From NCBI RefSeq assembly GCF_014805625.2, contig NW_023998498.1, forward strand, positions 389,407-453,406: 64,000 bases of DNA, read 5' to 3'. A program made the translations under genes and the position numbers. Positions 43,308 to 54,459 of the stretch are shown one piece after another (the stretch's first letter is position 1; each line of letters starts with the position of its first letter). The notes under the pieces were generated by a model. The model saw nothing but the letters and a program-made list of their open reading frames with translations, was not told the DNA's origin and ran no database searches. The stretch comes from Glossina fuscipes (taxonomy: Eukaryota > Arthropoda > Insecta > Diptera > Glossinidae).

Positions 43308-44758
43308 GTTGAAACTTCAGAAAGAACCCCAGCGGATTTCCTCGCAATACTGGATGCTCGAACGGGGCAAGAAATAGCACAGACAGACATTTTTTCTTCA
43401 AATTCTTTAATAAGATTGTGTGGGATCATCGGACGGATACTTTCTTGAATCGCGTGAATTAATCTATCAAGTTCTGAACACCGCAAATAGTTGTTTGAAA
43501 TTTTCGGTCCAAGAAGGCTTGTTCCAGACAACTTGGGGGGTGTATTGGGAGGAGGCTTGGTGGGTGAATTGATAAGAGATTTGGAGGGAACCAATTTCGT
43601 TTTGACGGCAGCATTGTATTATTTTTGGTTAAGATTTTGTTGGCATTTTGATTATCATCCTTGGTCGAAATTGCAGACGTGTTCCCCAGTGGAGGGAAAT
43701 TGCCGTCATAAGTGTTGTCATCGAGACATTCGAAATAATTTTCGGAAAAATTCTCTTTGACCTCTTTATACGAAAGATTTTTAATCGCCATTATCCTGTT
43801 GATGTTTAATTCAATTTCCCTATTATGGCAACACTTATCGAGAGCGTTGTGCTCACCTGAGCCACAGGACAAGCACTTCATCGCCTCACAATTTACACAC
43901 TTCGGCGACTTTCCACAGTTAAGGCACCTGCTCTCTTTAGCTTTGCAGAATTTAGATACGTGACCGTATCTGCCACACTTAAAGCACTGCTTTAAAGTGG
44001 GTACAAAGTATTCGACCGGCAGATTACAATAATTAAATTTTATTGCCTTAGGGAGGGCTCCCCCTTTGAAGCCAACTTTGATGCTGGTTGTGGGAATCCA
44101 CTCGTCTTTGTTGTTGGAATTTCTTCTTTGAAAACGGACAGCGGACTTAATCGGAATATCGGATACGGCGTTTTTAATGATATCATCGACACTATATGTG
44201 CATGGGATGTTTCGAATAACCCCAAATCTTTCAGTGAACGACCTCGGTATGTACGCTTTTAAATTCTTTTTTATTAAATTCATTATTCATAACAAAATTT
44301 TTGGCATTGGCAGCGGAGCTGAAAAGAAGTTTGGCTCTACCCCTGCTGACAACTTTTAATTCTTTTAAGCCGTACATACCGAAATCCTTCAAGTAATCAT
44401 AGAAATAGAGATTGGAGTTAATATTGATGCGATTCCCTTCTGCGTCTGCGCACGTTTCGACAAAAACGACGAAATTGCAGTTCGAAAGGCAATCGTACAA
44501 ATTAATCTTGAGATTTGAGGCGGCTGTGGCACCCAAATCAGAGGGTTTGTCGGTAGCCTGTTTACTAGGCGGAATTAAAACGTTTGCGTTAGCCTCTCCG
44601 TTATCAGATAAAAGAATACTATTCTCACCCATTTTCGATCTCTTGGTGTGCCCAGTGGCGTTCATGTAAAAATTTTCAAAACAGTCTCTATTTGTAGTTA
44701 TACGATCAGACCCAGTCTCCATATGGAGACGGGCTGATGTTGTTTTGGTTGTTATCAC
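43304..44758 (-). pseudogene. Family A ORF1 (zinc-knuckle protein), two frameshifts
   Basis: Start ATG at 44,758. Frame 1 runs to about 44,270 (YFYDYLKDFGMYGLKELKVV, then NFVMNNEFNKKEFK), where an A-rich tract (aataaaaaagaatttaaaag) hosts a one-base slip. Frame 2 carries KAYIPRSFTERFGVIRNIPC and the knuckles CFKCGRYGHVSKFC, CLNCGKSPKCVNC and CLSCGSGEHNALDKCC. A second slip near 43,600 restores the last frame (SLINSPTKPPPNTPPKLSGT ... VLSEVST-stop at 43,304). It likely encodes the RNA-binding component of the transposition particle. The total length without the slips would be about 485 residues. Confidence 0.88.
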
Positions 44759-45056
44759 ACGGAACGCAAAGAGAAAAAATCACAAAGAAAAAACAAAAAA
44801 TAATAATTGAATATATGTGTTGCTTCTTAATTTTTCTCTCACGAGAGATTCCTCCTCCTTCCCTCCTTTTCCTTCTTTAAAATTGTTTTCTTTCGTTATT
44901 TTATTACTTTATTAAACCTCTTTTCCTCTTTTCAAATATTTAAAATCTCTTTTTTTTTTTCTTTTTTTTTTTCACTAACACCGTTAAACACAAAAATTAT
45001 CCAGCTGCCGTTTGCGGAGATGACGTGTTGTGTCAAGTGTGAATGAAATGCGAATG
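44759..45056 (-). promoter_or_regulatory. 5' UTR / presumed internal promoter of family A element
   Basis: 298 bp between the target-site duplication and the ORF1 ATG. Elements of this class carry their RNA polymerase II promoter at their 5' end. The first bases are CATTCG and there is no TATA box. A long C/T-rich stretch (44,850-44,985 on the plus strand, purine-rich in the RNA sense) fills the middle. Function is inferred from position. Confidence 0.5.
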
Positions 45057-46263
45057 GAATGTCCAACTAACAACTTAAATTCCCAGATCGTTTAATTTGC
45101 AAAGCCGCCAGCTTTATAAGTGAAAAAATTTGTTAAGGCAGCTTTATAAGTGCAAAAATCTGCTTTAAACATATTCATTGCAAAATAAAAAAAAATGAGA
45201 ATTGCCGTCGGCATTTATAATAAATCAAATCAAATGAGCCACGCCCATAAGTAACAAAACAGAAGAAGGTTAAGACGACATAATTTTTTTCTTAATACAT
45301 TATTGAAAATAATATTTCTCAATAATTTGTATAAAATTTTTACCCTGAGGTAGGAAAAATTAATATAATTGAGTTTTCGGTGAATTGATTGATAGTACAT
45401 CTGCAAGCATACACATAAAAAAATGTACACCCAATTTGTTGAATTGTTGAATCTTGTTGAATCTTTGTTTTGCCGACGGCTTTGCATTTTAACATCGTTG
45501 AACGTGTTTTTTCTGTTAAGTTGGACAAAATTCTTTTTGGCGCTATCTTAGAATTTATTCTCTGGTTAAATTTATAATAATAATAATTTTACAAGTTAGC
45601 CTAAGTAGACCGCCATAATTTTTTTTTTATTATCAAATTAAACAAAACAGCAGCTAAATTTTCTGCTTATTTTTTAGAAAGAACTCTATGCTAATTTGCA
45701 AAGCCGTCGGCAAAAGTCCATCATTTTCATTAACAATTAACTCTAGAGCACAGGGCTGTTATTTTAGGTAAATCGATACAAAAAAAAAATGCAATTGTTA
45801 ATAATAAGTATTTAATTGTTAAAAGTTAATAATTAGTATTTAATACTGGAAGTTTATTGTATTTATTGTATTACTGGACATTTAACAGACTGACAGCTGG
45901 GCATTTAACCATTTATTTATTATAAGCGACTCTGTCCTTTGCCTTTCAACAGGGAATTTAGCGACGGCTTTGTCTAATTTGATAATAAAAATTTCGCGTA
46001 TTTTCCAAAACATCTAATGATTAAATTCTTATGACTAAATTAAATATTTTCTATATAAATATTACATGTTGCTGGAAACAACTCGTTTTGTTGTTATATA
46101 TGCGTCATAAATAAATATGAATAAATTGATATTTGTTAAATTTTAATACTTTTATGTATACAAAAAACAACAATTTTAGTTATTCAGAGAATTATGCTAC
46201 AAGTGTTTCTTGTGAAAAATTTCATGTAAACGTGTCAAATATATCCAAAATAAAAATATATCC

Positions 46264-46335
46264 AAATATATCCAATATACAAAATAAAAATGTTGCTGAG
46301 AGAATTTTTCTTAGCTTTTGTTTACTTTTATTAAA
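46264..46335. repeat. Dispersed repeat, copy 1 of 3
   Basis: 'aaaataaaaatgttgctgag' + 'agaatttttcttagcttttg' is closely related to 47,030-47,095 and 55,490-55,550 ('aaaataaaaa.gttrcgggga' + 'gaatttttytgag'). All three are on the same strand. Confidence 0.7.
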
Positions 46336-46372
46336 AAATGTATGTGCTTGTTCATTTTCAGACACAAGTCGG

Positions 46373-46452
46373 GTGGTTTTTGGTAATTTTGAGAGACATT
46401 GGTACTGGTTTTTGGTAATTTTGAGAGACATTGGTACAGATTTTTGGTAATC
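46373..46452. repeat. Tandem repeat, unit about 36 bp, 2.2 copies
   Basis: 'ggtttttggtaattttgaga' + 'gacattggtact' is repeated almost exactly, followed by a third partial unit 'gatttttggtaatcttgg'. Confidence 0.9.
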
Positions 46453-47021
46453 TTGGTTAATCAATTTTTATGCTACAGGTGTTTTTTCAAGGCAGAGGAT
46501 TTGCAACATATTGAAAAGAACTCTGCGATGAACATATAATGGAGGGAAAAATAAGACAATTTAAATTCATTATAAACAAGAATAATAATAGAAAAAACAT
46601 CATCTTTATTTCAACACAAAATGAAGGTTGGACACCACACGCTTGAATACTTATATATCCAAACATTGGTCGATTTCTCGCCATGACGACGCATTGCAAA
46701 AACCATCCAAGATTTGTTAGCTATCTCACTGTTGTTTTCAGCAAACATTGTTATTTCTCTCAAGCTTTTGGTTGCTGGGCTTTCATTCCGATAATGAAAC
46801 TCAAAAACACATTAGAAAAGAATACTCTTTGTTTATTTCATTCCATGATTTTGCTACCAGTAGATTGACAAGCAATCAGCTGTAAAGCATATATATATAT
46901 ATATAAATATATTTGGTTGAAAAAGAGAAGATAATAGTTTGAAATTCATATAACTAAATAGCGTGCCAGTTGGAGAATGTATACAGAGATGTGCTTATAC
47001 ACTCGGTAATCGAAAAACACG

Positions 47022-47100
47022 TGCCATAGAAACATGAATAAAATAAAAACGTTGCGGGGAGAATTTTTCTGAGTTGTTGTTTATTTTCACAGAAACATCT
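47022..47100. repeat. Dispersed repeat, copy 2 of 3
   Basis: 'gtgccatagaaacatgaata' + 'aaataaaaacgttgcgggga' + 'gaatttttctgag' matches 55,482-55,560 over about 75 bp and 46,264-46,335 in part. Confidence 0.8.
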
Positions 47101-49060
47101 TTTGTTTTGTAAACATTATTATACGGGATATTTATGAAAAACAAATCAAGGAACAATTATTGCCTATGTTACGGACTTCAGGAAAAAATAATAAAACCAC
47201 GTACGCGTAAATACAACAATACAACTAGAAACATATGTTGAAACCATAAAGAAAAAAAAAAACGAACAGACAGTACAGCATAAATGGATAAATAATTTTT
47301 ACCCTACGAGGAGGAACAGCATAGAATATAAGGCCTTCTCATATAAGGCCTTATTTCGATAAGTTGTGACCCGAAGAACTGTATAAAAGAAGTGATACAA
47401 ACGTACAAATAATAAATAGATCGAGATGCAAATAAATGTTAAAATATTTTTCTAAAATCAAAAAATTTTTAATATTCGCCTTTTTATCATTATCATGAAT
47501 TATTAACTTTTTTTTCCTTTTCTTAATCGCATGCAGTTACTATTTTCCATATATTAACACGCCGTCTGTCTACCACATAGCCATGAATACGTGATTTATA
47601 TTATACTTTAGGACAACTTCTAGCTAATTTGATTTACAAAGAAGTGATGTAAACAAATATTGTAAAGTGATCATCTATGATTGAAATGGTTATTTTCTTA
47701 AAGTTGCCGGTAGGTTGGATAAACAAATTTAAACATTTTAAAATTTTTGTTTCAATAACGTAAAGTTCAATGCGTTCATTTATATATATTCTGGAAATAT
47801 GAATAATTTGTCTGTGTTTATTGAAACTAGAAAATTGTTGAAACTCGTTACAGACTAATGATATTCGGATTATGTGTTAATAATAGATTGATCCGAAAAT
47901 GGCTTTCGACTTATCCCAAAGGCATTTATGTTCCAGGAAACTAAGGGAAAACGCGGTGAACTAACTTGTTTAAAATAGTCTACTTTTTTAAAGGAATTTA
48001 AATATTTCAGTATAATTATCTTTTCTCGTTTATCACAAAATCATAGAAAATGGGAATAAGCTATTCCAGCTATTATAATATCACAATGCTACGGACGTAG
48101 AAATAATTAACTGCGAATGTATTTAAAGCCGGTCTGAAGTGGAAGTCTTCCATAAAGAATTTCTAATCAGTATAAATATCTGGAATTAATTGGGTAAAGA
48201 AGCCGTTTTAATTATTTGGAATATTTTGGTTTTCAGTTTCTATTTAGTAAATTCATGTTTAATTTCAGCTTTCTACAATTAATTCGATCTTACGATCATT
48301 TTCAATACTCAAAACAAGGAATAAATCGGACCAGAGTGTGATACTATTGGAAACGAAGCTCAAAGTCTCAGTTTCGTGCGTAAAAATCAGCGACAGAATT
48401 ATCCTTCACAGGGGATCTTTATAGATCATAATGATCCACCTAACTTGCAATTCATTTGAAGGGCAATTTTTTGGACAATTGATCTTTTTTTGTTTCATTT
48501 TGAAGAGTTCGAAAGTTTATTACCTAAAACGTTAAAATAAAAGCATAACCAAACATTGAAATAAGAAATAAGGTTTGTCTAATACGTGGCAAAGACATTA
48601 CCTGCAACGGTACTGGAATTTAAGCACAACAAGTTTTTTTAATAGCAGCATACAAAAAGGTTATCGACTTGCGTTCTGAGTAGTGCGTGTTTTGTTTTTC
48701 GTCTGCGATTTTTTAATTGTTTTCGGTGTTTTTCGGTGTTTTTGTGTGTTTAGCTCATGTGTTCTCTGTGCTTTTGCAAAAACTGATTGTCGCAGATACG
48801 ATATTTGCGTTCTTTTTCTGTAAATATAATAAAAAAATATAAAAAAAAAAACAAAAGAAAAATAAAATATTGAAAACAATTGTCATTATCCTCAGCAGTT
48901 CCCAAACCTTTTCAAGTGAGTGGTTATTTCCTAATTTATTAAATAAGAGACAACCATAAGGCATAATGGCCCCGGGGCCGCCTGATATAAACTCAAATAG
49001 ATTTCATCTATTAGCAAACGTATCCCCTCAAAGAAAAAAATTAAAAATTCCGAATTTCCG

Positions 49061-50215
49061 GTGTTGCCAATCAGTAGTATCGTTTCTATCGACAAAAAAT
49101 ATGTTGTGATTTCTCCAACTGATCCCTCCATAACAATTTCGCAATTCAGCCCTTTCGTAATTAAAAAAGCACTAGATTGCATTACAACGCATATAGACTC
49201 TATATCGATTTTACGCAATGGAAATTTACTTTTCCTGGCTGGGAATCCGAGCGCAACCGAAAAGCTCATAAAGTCTAAATCATTAGCCAATTTGTGCGCT
49301 ATATCCCCTAAACTGCATGACAAACTGAACTCGGTTAAAGGCATAGTTTATGCTCCATGCTTAAAGCATGTGCCGGAAGATGAAATTGTGCGCGAAATGG
49401 GCAGTCAAGGAGTGACTGAAGTCTACAAATTCACCAAATTAAATGGCGATGGAAAAACCCGCTCTCCTACAGGGAGAATTATTTTGACTTTTGACCGCTG
49501 TCGGCTACCGGCAACGGTTGATGTAGCTTGGTACAAATGTAAAGTAGAAGTCTACATTACAAATCCCATGAGGTGTAAAAACTGCCAACGCCTGGGTCAT
49601 ATGGCAAAAAGATGCACAAGTCCTCCATTCTGTGCTAACTATGGTCTTTCTCCACAAGCTGAAAACTGTACGCGTAGCTTCTGCTTAAATTGCAACGATC
49701 AACACTCGGCGTTAGACAAACAATGCCCACGTTTTATACAAATGCGTGAAATTCTAAAAATCAAAACAGAAAATTACTGTAGCATGGGTGAAACGCGACG
49801 CAAATACCGGGAAATTAACCCATCTGGAACCCAAAAAACTAACAAAAGCAATACCTACGCTGTTGTCGCCTCGCAAATCGTGCCTAACAAGCCTTTAACT
49901 CCAACACCTTCCAATGAAAAACCTGTTCTACCATCAACCAAAAATTACATTGCCAAATCAGTTACATTGCCCGCCAAAGATAATATTGAAAAAATCAAAA
50001 CAACAGCAAATATTGAAAAAATTAAAACAACAACACATATGCCAAAATTTAATAAAAAATATCCCCCAGAATCACCAGTTCTCAAGTCTACTCAACAAAT
50101 TACAAGCCGTAATGAATCCAATCTTTCATCCCTCAATCCACCTTCAATTTCAAATTATTCACGTGTGCCCACTCGTTGCACTTCAAATGTACGCAAGCAC
50201 CTAAGTTCAGATTAA
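49061..50215 (+). CDS. Family B ORF1 (gag-like zinc-knuckle protein)
   Basis: About 385 codons open to TAA at 50,213-50,215. The frame is open from about 49,000. An ATG at 48,966 lies in a different frame (MAPGPPDINSNRF), so the natural start may have been lost to a one-base slip. The N-terminal half contains SIVSIDKKYVVISPTDPSI and an RRM-like region (GIVYAPCLKHVPEDEIVREM, ..GRIILTF). The knuckles are CKNCQRLGHMAKRC, a second with a Cys changed to Tyr (CANYGLSPQAENC), and CLNCNDQHSALDKQC. The C-terminal third is a low-complexity Lys/Thr/Pro tail with an internal duplication (IEKIKTTANIEKIKTTTH). It probably acts as the RNA-binding partner of ORF2. Confidence 0.8.
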   Translation: MLPISSIVSIDKKYVVISPTDPSITISQFSPFVIKKALDCITTHIDSISILRNGNLLFLAGNPSATEKLIKSKSLANLCAISPKLHDKLNSVKGIVYAPCLKHVPEDEIVREMGSQGVTEVYKFTKLNGDGKTRSPTGRIILTFDRCRLPATVDVAWYKCKVEVYITNPMRCKNCQRLGHMAKRCTSPPFCANYGLSPQAENCTRSFCLNCNDQHSALDKQCPRFIQMREILKIKTENYCSMGETRRKYREINPSGTQKTNKSNTYAVVASQIVPNKPLTPTPSNEKPVLPSTKNYIAKSVTLPAKDNIEKIKTTANIEKIKTTTHMPKFNKKYPPESPVLKSTQQITSRNESNLSSLNPPSISNYSRVPTRCTSNVRKHLSSD

Positions 50216-51028
50216 TCTGCTGGCAAGAACAAATTATTCACGCAAAACTCCTATGCGGACCCTTATGACGGAGACGGTGACATGTCAATTTAACCCACCT
50301 ATCTGTGCGTTCACATGTCACTACAATTAAATAAAGTTTTTAAAATTTTGGAATGGAACATTAAGGGACTTATTAATAATTTTGATGAACTCATAAGTGA
50401 TTTTAATCCAAGGAGTTGGTGTTTTTATAACGAAACAATAATCTTAAACATAAAATTTGCAGTGCTTTCGGCCTATATCCCACCTTCGCACTCGTTTTCT
50501 CAACAAGAGCTCTACAATTTATTCTCTGTATTTAGAACTTGAAATCGAATGGGAGGACACCTGGTCTAGACCACTTCTCCTACCAAATGATTAGTGCTCT
50601 GTCTAATTCAAGTAAAAAAAAATTACTGGACCTATATAATACACTATTTTTGACTGGCCATATGCCCTAAATGTGGAAACTGACCGCAGTTGTTCCAATT
50701 CCAAAGTCAAAAAAAGTCTCCATCGCATCGGATTGTCGCCCAATCTCTCTTTTATCTTGCCTCTCAAAGGTATTGGAAAAGATTACGGCATCTAGATTAT
50801 TTTCGTTTCTTGAGTCCAAGAACTTGATAACAAAGCAACAAGTTGGTTTCAAGCGTGGTAGAGGATGCATTGACGCTCTTTTACGTATTGATTATTTTAC
50901 AAGCAAAGCAATTTCCGAACCGAATAATGTTTCGGAAAAGCATTTGACAGAGTTGGTGTTTATGTTGTTTTAAGACTCTTGAAATCATGGAATATTGGAC
51001 CCAAATTCTTCAACTACATCAAATCATT

Positions 51029-52591
51029 TGTAACGGCCGCGAACAAACCTTGGGTAGGGTGTCTGTCGGTCTGTATCAACCGCAAGCAGCGGAATAACGG
51101 CATGCCGTTAGACAAAATCATGTGATTTTGTGGTACCGCTAATAAATCGCATGATCTTGCGGGATATGTTTGTTTTATTCTTTTCTGTTTTCCTTGTTTA
51201 CAAGTACAGGCAAATCGTATGATTTTGCGGTATTTTTGCTTGCTTTTGCAAGTACAAGCAGAATCGTATGATTTTGCGGTACTCCTTTTTTTCTTTGCTT
51301 TTGCAAGCATAGGCAAAAATCGTATGATTTTGCGGGATCTTTGCTTGCTTTTGTGAGAGTAGTGGCAAGCCGCTATAGAGAAAGCAACAGGAAGAAGAAG
51401 AGGGAAATTGAGTAAGAACGAGAAGTTTGTCTGTTTTTAATTTGAGTTGTGTCTTCAGTTTTATTAAAATAAAAAAAGGTTAAACGTTTTTGTGAACCAA
51501 AAAAAAAAAGAAAGAAAAAAAAGGAAGGAAAAAACTCCACCTTTAAGAAAAAATATTCTACATTGACATTAAGTGATGTTTTTTTGCTAAGCAGCTGTGT
51601 GACGACTTTACTTGGATTAAGCCATCCATCCGAGAAATATGTACATAAACGGAAAAAATTTATTTCCGGCTTCCATAGAATTAGTTTAAAAAAAAAAAGG
51701 GTTTCAATCAATTTATCCAAAAAAAAAAGTAATTGCAAGTTTTGATAAAATTGCATTATTCCTAAAATTACCTTGAACAAAACAAGCAAGCCAAGTGCAT
51801 TTAATAAATTATAAAAAAAAAAATACTCCCATAATTTATGTAAATTTTCAATTCTGCCTTAATTCCATAAACAAATATGACATGTATAAACAAATGGTCG
51901 TGTAATCTTTATTAATTTTTCTTAATGTTAAGTTGTTGATTTCCATAAGAGATTCTTACCGAAATAAAAAGTTCAACGAAGTCAAATGATAAATAAAAAT
52001 TGTTTTTATAAAAGAAAAAAAAGGTAAAAATAATGGCAGTATTTGTGCATTGTAAATAATATGCATACAAGTGTGAAAATGTCTTTTAATTAAAACGAAA
52101 AGAACAGAGCGAGAGGAAAAAAAAAAAGGAAGCAAATTTCTCCATGATGGTGTACGAATATACTTACTTTGCAAAACTGTTTGGCATGAATAAATAAGGC
52201 CAAATTCCCTTTCATACAATGTGAGGAGTTGAAGCAAGCATCAACCCCTTTGCAGCGAACAGGAGCCGCCGAAGGAAACGGTCACCGCCGCAGACTCTAC
52301 ACCGGCACCGGGTGGATTATATTGTAAGTTACTTTAGTTTGTTTACTTCCTTTTGTTTTGTGTCCCCGATGAGTAGCTAAGCGCTACAGCTGCCACCGCT
52401 GTAGCTGAAAGCAAAAAGGGGGGGTGTGCACATGATGCACATGTAGGGCAGACGCCAGACGACTACCGACTGACTTACAGTGGACAAACAGACGGTAGAC
52501 AACCGACGGGACTTTTGTTTTTTTTGTTTTTATTCTTTGTCAGGAAAATATATCTACTCAACCGGCAATAAAAGTAGCGAGTCTCATGACA
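51029..52591. mobile_element. Solo LTR-like insertion, 1,563 bp, nested in family B RT
   Basis: It starts TGTAACGGCCGCG and ends GTCTCATGACA. CATT stands on both sides (51,025-51,028 and 52,592-52,595), and the intact RT of copy 1 shows a single CATT at that point (aaatcattcatgtcgc), which proves an insertion with a 4-bp target-site duplication. TG..CA ends and the absence of coding sequence fit a solo LTR of a Ty3/gypsy element. AATAAA occurs at 52,566-52,571, close to the end. It is unrelated in sequence to the LTR at 30,477 except for the TGTAA start. Confidence 0.75.
51118..51345. repeat. Tandem array with palindromic core inside the solo LTR
   Basis: Five units of about 45-65 bp each hold a form of 'aaatcgtatgattttgcggt' (cores near 51,118, 51,147, 51,210, 51,262 and 51,317). 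The core AAATC-GTAT-GATTT is a dyad, typical of a protein-binding site. Between cores lies 'tttgcttgcttttgcaagta'. An enhancer role is inference. Confidence 0.8.
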
Positions 52592-54459
52592 CATTCATGT
52601 CGCATCGGCGGTTTAAAGTTACAATCACCTCTCTAATTCCTTTCCTAATGAATGACATTCCGCAAGGATGTCCTCCTTCTGTCGCGCTTTTCCAGATCGC
52701 CTTCAATGAAATTAGCAAAATTCTTTGCCGTATACCGAGAATCGAACATTGTCTCTACGCGGACGATGTATACATTTTTATAAAAGAAAAAGGTAGCACG
52801 AAGGCAATCAACACCCTCGAATCTATTGGACGAGAAATCTCCACATGGGCAAATTCGTCAGGGGCTAAAATTTCCATACAAAAATAAAAAAAAATGCACA
52901 TTTGTCGAAAGCAGATATGCGATGCAGAAAATCTGCTGATGTATATGAATGGCTTACCAGTACTAAACGTGCAGACGCTGCATATTCTCGGGCTCAATTT
53001 TTCCAACAAGCATCGTTGGAAAGCGCACTGTCTTCGGTTAAAAAATTCTATTTTAACAAGGGTGAATTTCATACAGTACGTTGCTTGGAGAAGCCATGCG
53101 CATATTAACACTATTGCTTATCTTACCAAAATGCTTGTGTTAAGCAAGATTGACTATGCTTTGATAATTTATGGCAATAGCTGCAAATCTAATATCAACA
53201 TCCTTAAGCCGGTCTATCACCAAGTCGTCAGAGCAAGTTGTTATGCTTTTCGGACGACGCCCATAAACAATATTATAATTGAAACTGGTCTCCCAACTTT
53301 CGAAAATAGACTGTATGAGTTAAAAGCTAAAATAGTCCCCAAGCTTCTTAATTCAAACAAATTTATTCTCGGTGATGACGTGAGGAAGATTATTATTGCG
53401 AAGAAAATCCAAAGTCACCATCTGCAATTGACTATTGTTTGGTGTTAAACCTCCTTGGATTTTGAAAGACTGCTCTTTTGACATCTCGCTGTCTAAGCAC
53501 AAAAAAGAAGATACTCAAAATTACGTCTTCAGGAATCTAATAGCTGAAAAAACCCAAGTACTGGAGAGTGCCGGTTGGAATCTTTTGTACACAGACGGCT
53601 CAAAATCTTCTGGTCTACCTCCTGCTTGTGACGTGGTAGATGCATCAGGACAAGTTCTTCTCAATCACAACCGAAGCCAGAGCTATCCGTCACGCTGCGA
53701 ACCTTTTCCCTAAAAACAAATTCAAAACTGTCATTGTTACTGACACTTTTACAAACTATACGGAATCCTTCGTCTTCGAGATGGAGCACCATCAACAAAT
53801 TAAGGAATATTACTACTACACCCGGCGGAAAAATTAAAATATCATGGGTACCTAATCATATCAGTTTATTGGAAAATGAGCGGGCTGATCGAGCGGCTAA
53901 ATATGCTGTTTCTGCTCCTCTAGTTACGGATGATGTCATGGAAAAGTTGGATCTTCAAAGATACATCGGAGGAAAAGCTAAAGAGAAAATTACAGAAGGA
54001 AATCTATAATGCCATCATCAGCACTACTCTTTTATTTACCCTCAATTAACTCCACCTTTATATCCAACAAATGTAGAAAAAATCAAGATCCAAACATTTT
54101 CGAGAATTCGCTTTTGTCATACAATTGCAACTCACCAATGGATCTAAAAGAACTCTTCCTCCCCAATCTGCGATTGTGGAAGAATTCTCACTATAAAGCA
54201 CATTCTCTGTTACTGCCTTAACTTTTCCTTGGCTAGAAGTATTGCATTTGGAACGATTAACCCTACGGACATTCTACAATCAGCTTCAGAACAGAATATC
54301 AATTCAATATATTCCTTCATTAAAACTACTAGGCTCAATATCTAATGTACATTTGTATAAATTAGAGCCGATAGCCTGTGTTGCTAGTGCTCAATGTCTT
54401 TTTTTTAGTCTAAGAATTTATTTCATTAGTCTAAAATTAAAATAATAATAATACGTGAA

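Larger units (their letters stand above)
39435..45056 (-). mobile_element. Near full-length family A retrotransposon (I superfamily)
   Basis: This 5.6-kb element has a 5' UTR starting CATTCGCATTTCATTC at 45,056, ORF1, ORF2 and a 3' UTR with a (CA)n run, and ends in poly(A) (T-run 39,435-39,448). It is flanked by gaatgcccaacta (39,422-39,434) and gaatgtccaacta (45,057-45,069), a 13-bp target-site duplication with one mismatch. Damage is slight: two one-base frameshifts in ORF1 and one stop in ORF2. With the near-identical tail at 14,862-15,530 this implies recent activity. RNase H in ORF2 places it in the I superfamily rather than Jockey. Confidence 0.92.
45070..48655. other. AT-rich intergenic DNA with repeats
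   Basis: No recognised gene. It contains a tandem at 46,373-46,452 and two copies of a dispersed repeat (46,264 and 47,022). The phrases 'ttaaggcagctttataagtg' (twice near 45,110-45,160) and 'gccgtcggca' / 'gccgacggct' / 'gcaaagccgtcggc' recur at 45,200, 45,470, 45,690 and 45,960, suggesting further drifted repeats. Confidence 0.6.
50315..54430 (+). pseudogene. Family B ORF2, disrupted by deletion and insertion
   Basis: The start FKILEWNIKGLINNFDELIS marks the endonuclease N-terminus. It jumps near 50,540 to RT text (TPGLDHFSYQ). RT: LTAVVPIPKSKKV, CRPISLLSCLSKVLEKI, KQQVGFKRGRGCIDALLRID. The frame breaks, then the solo LTR (51,029-52,591) intervenes. RT resumes with FMSHRRFKVTI, MNDIPQGCPPSVALF and CLYADDVYIF (about 52,750). 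Then IVKP-type thumb text, KPPWILKDCSFDISLS (53,450), RNase H LLYTDGSKSSGLPPA (53,583), WVPNHISLLENERADRAAK (53,848-53,905) and the end LEPIACVASAQCLFF-stop. The Cys/His motif near 54,130-54,210 is scrambled relative to copy 1. Confidence 0.82.
48660..54455 (+). mobile_element. I-like family B retrotransposon, copy 2, with nested solo LTR
   Basis: Layout on the plus strand: presumed 5' UTR (about 48,660-48,965), ORF1 with zinc knuckles, a short gap, ORF2 remnants, and a tail of aataataataat (about 54,437-54,453). It shares the ORF2 sequence and the (TAA)n tail with 31,937-34,995. A large part of the endonuclease is deleted near 50,540, and a 1,563-bp solo LTR sits within the RT. The 5' limit is uncertain because no target-site duplication was found. 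Confidence 0.85.

Noticed and set aside
51373..51789. Minus-strand open frame of 138 codons
   Set aside because: It comes from A-rich tracts within the solo LTR; Phe/Leu/Lys runs only, no domain.
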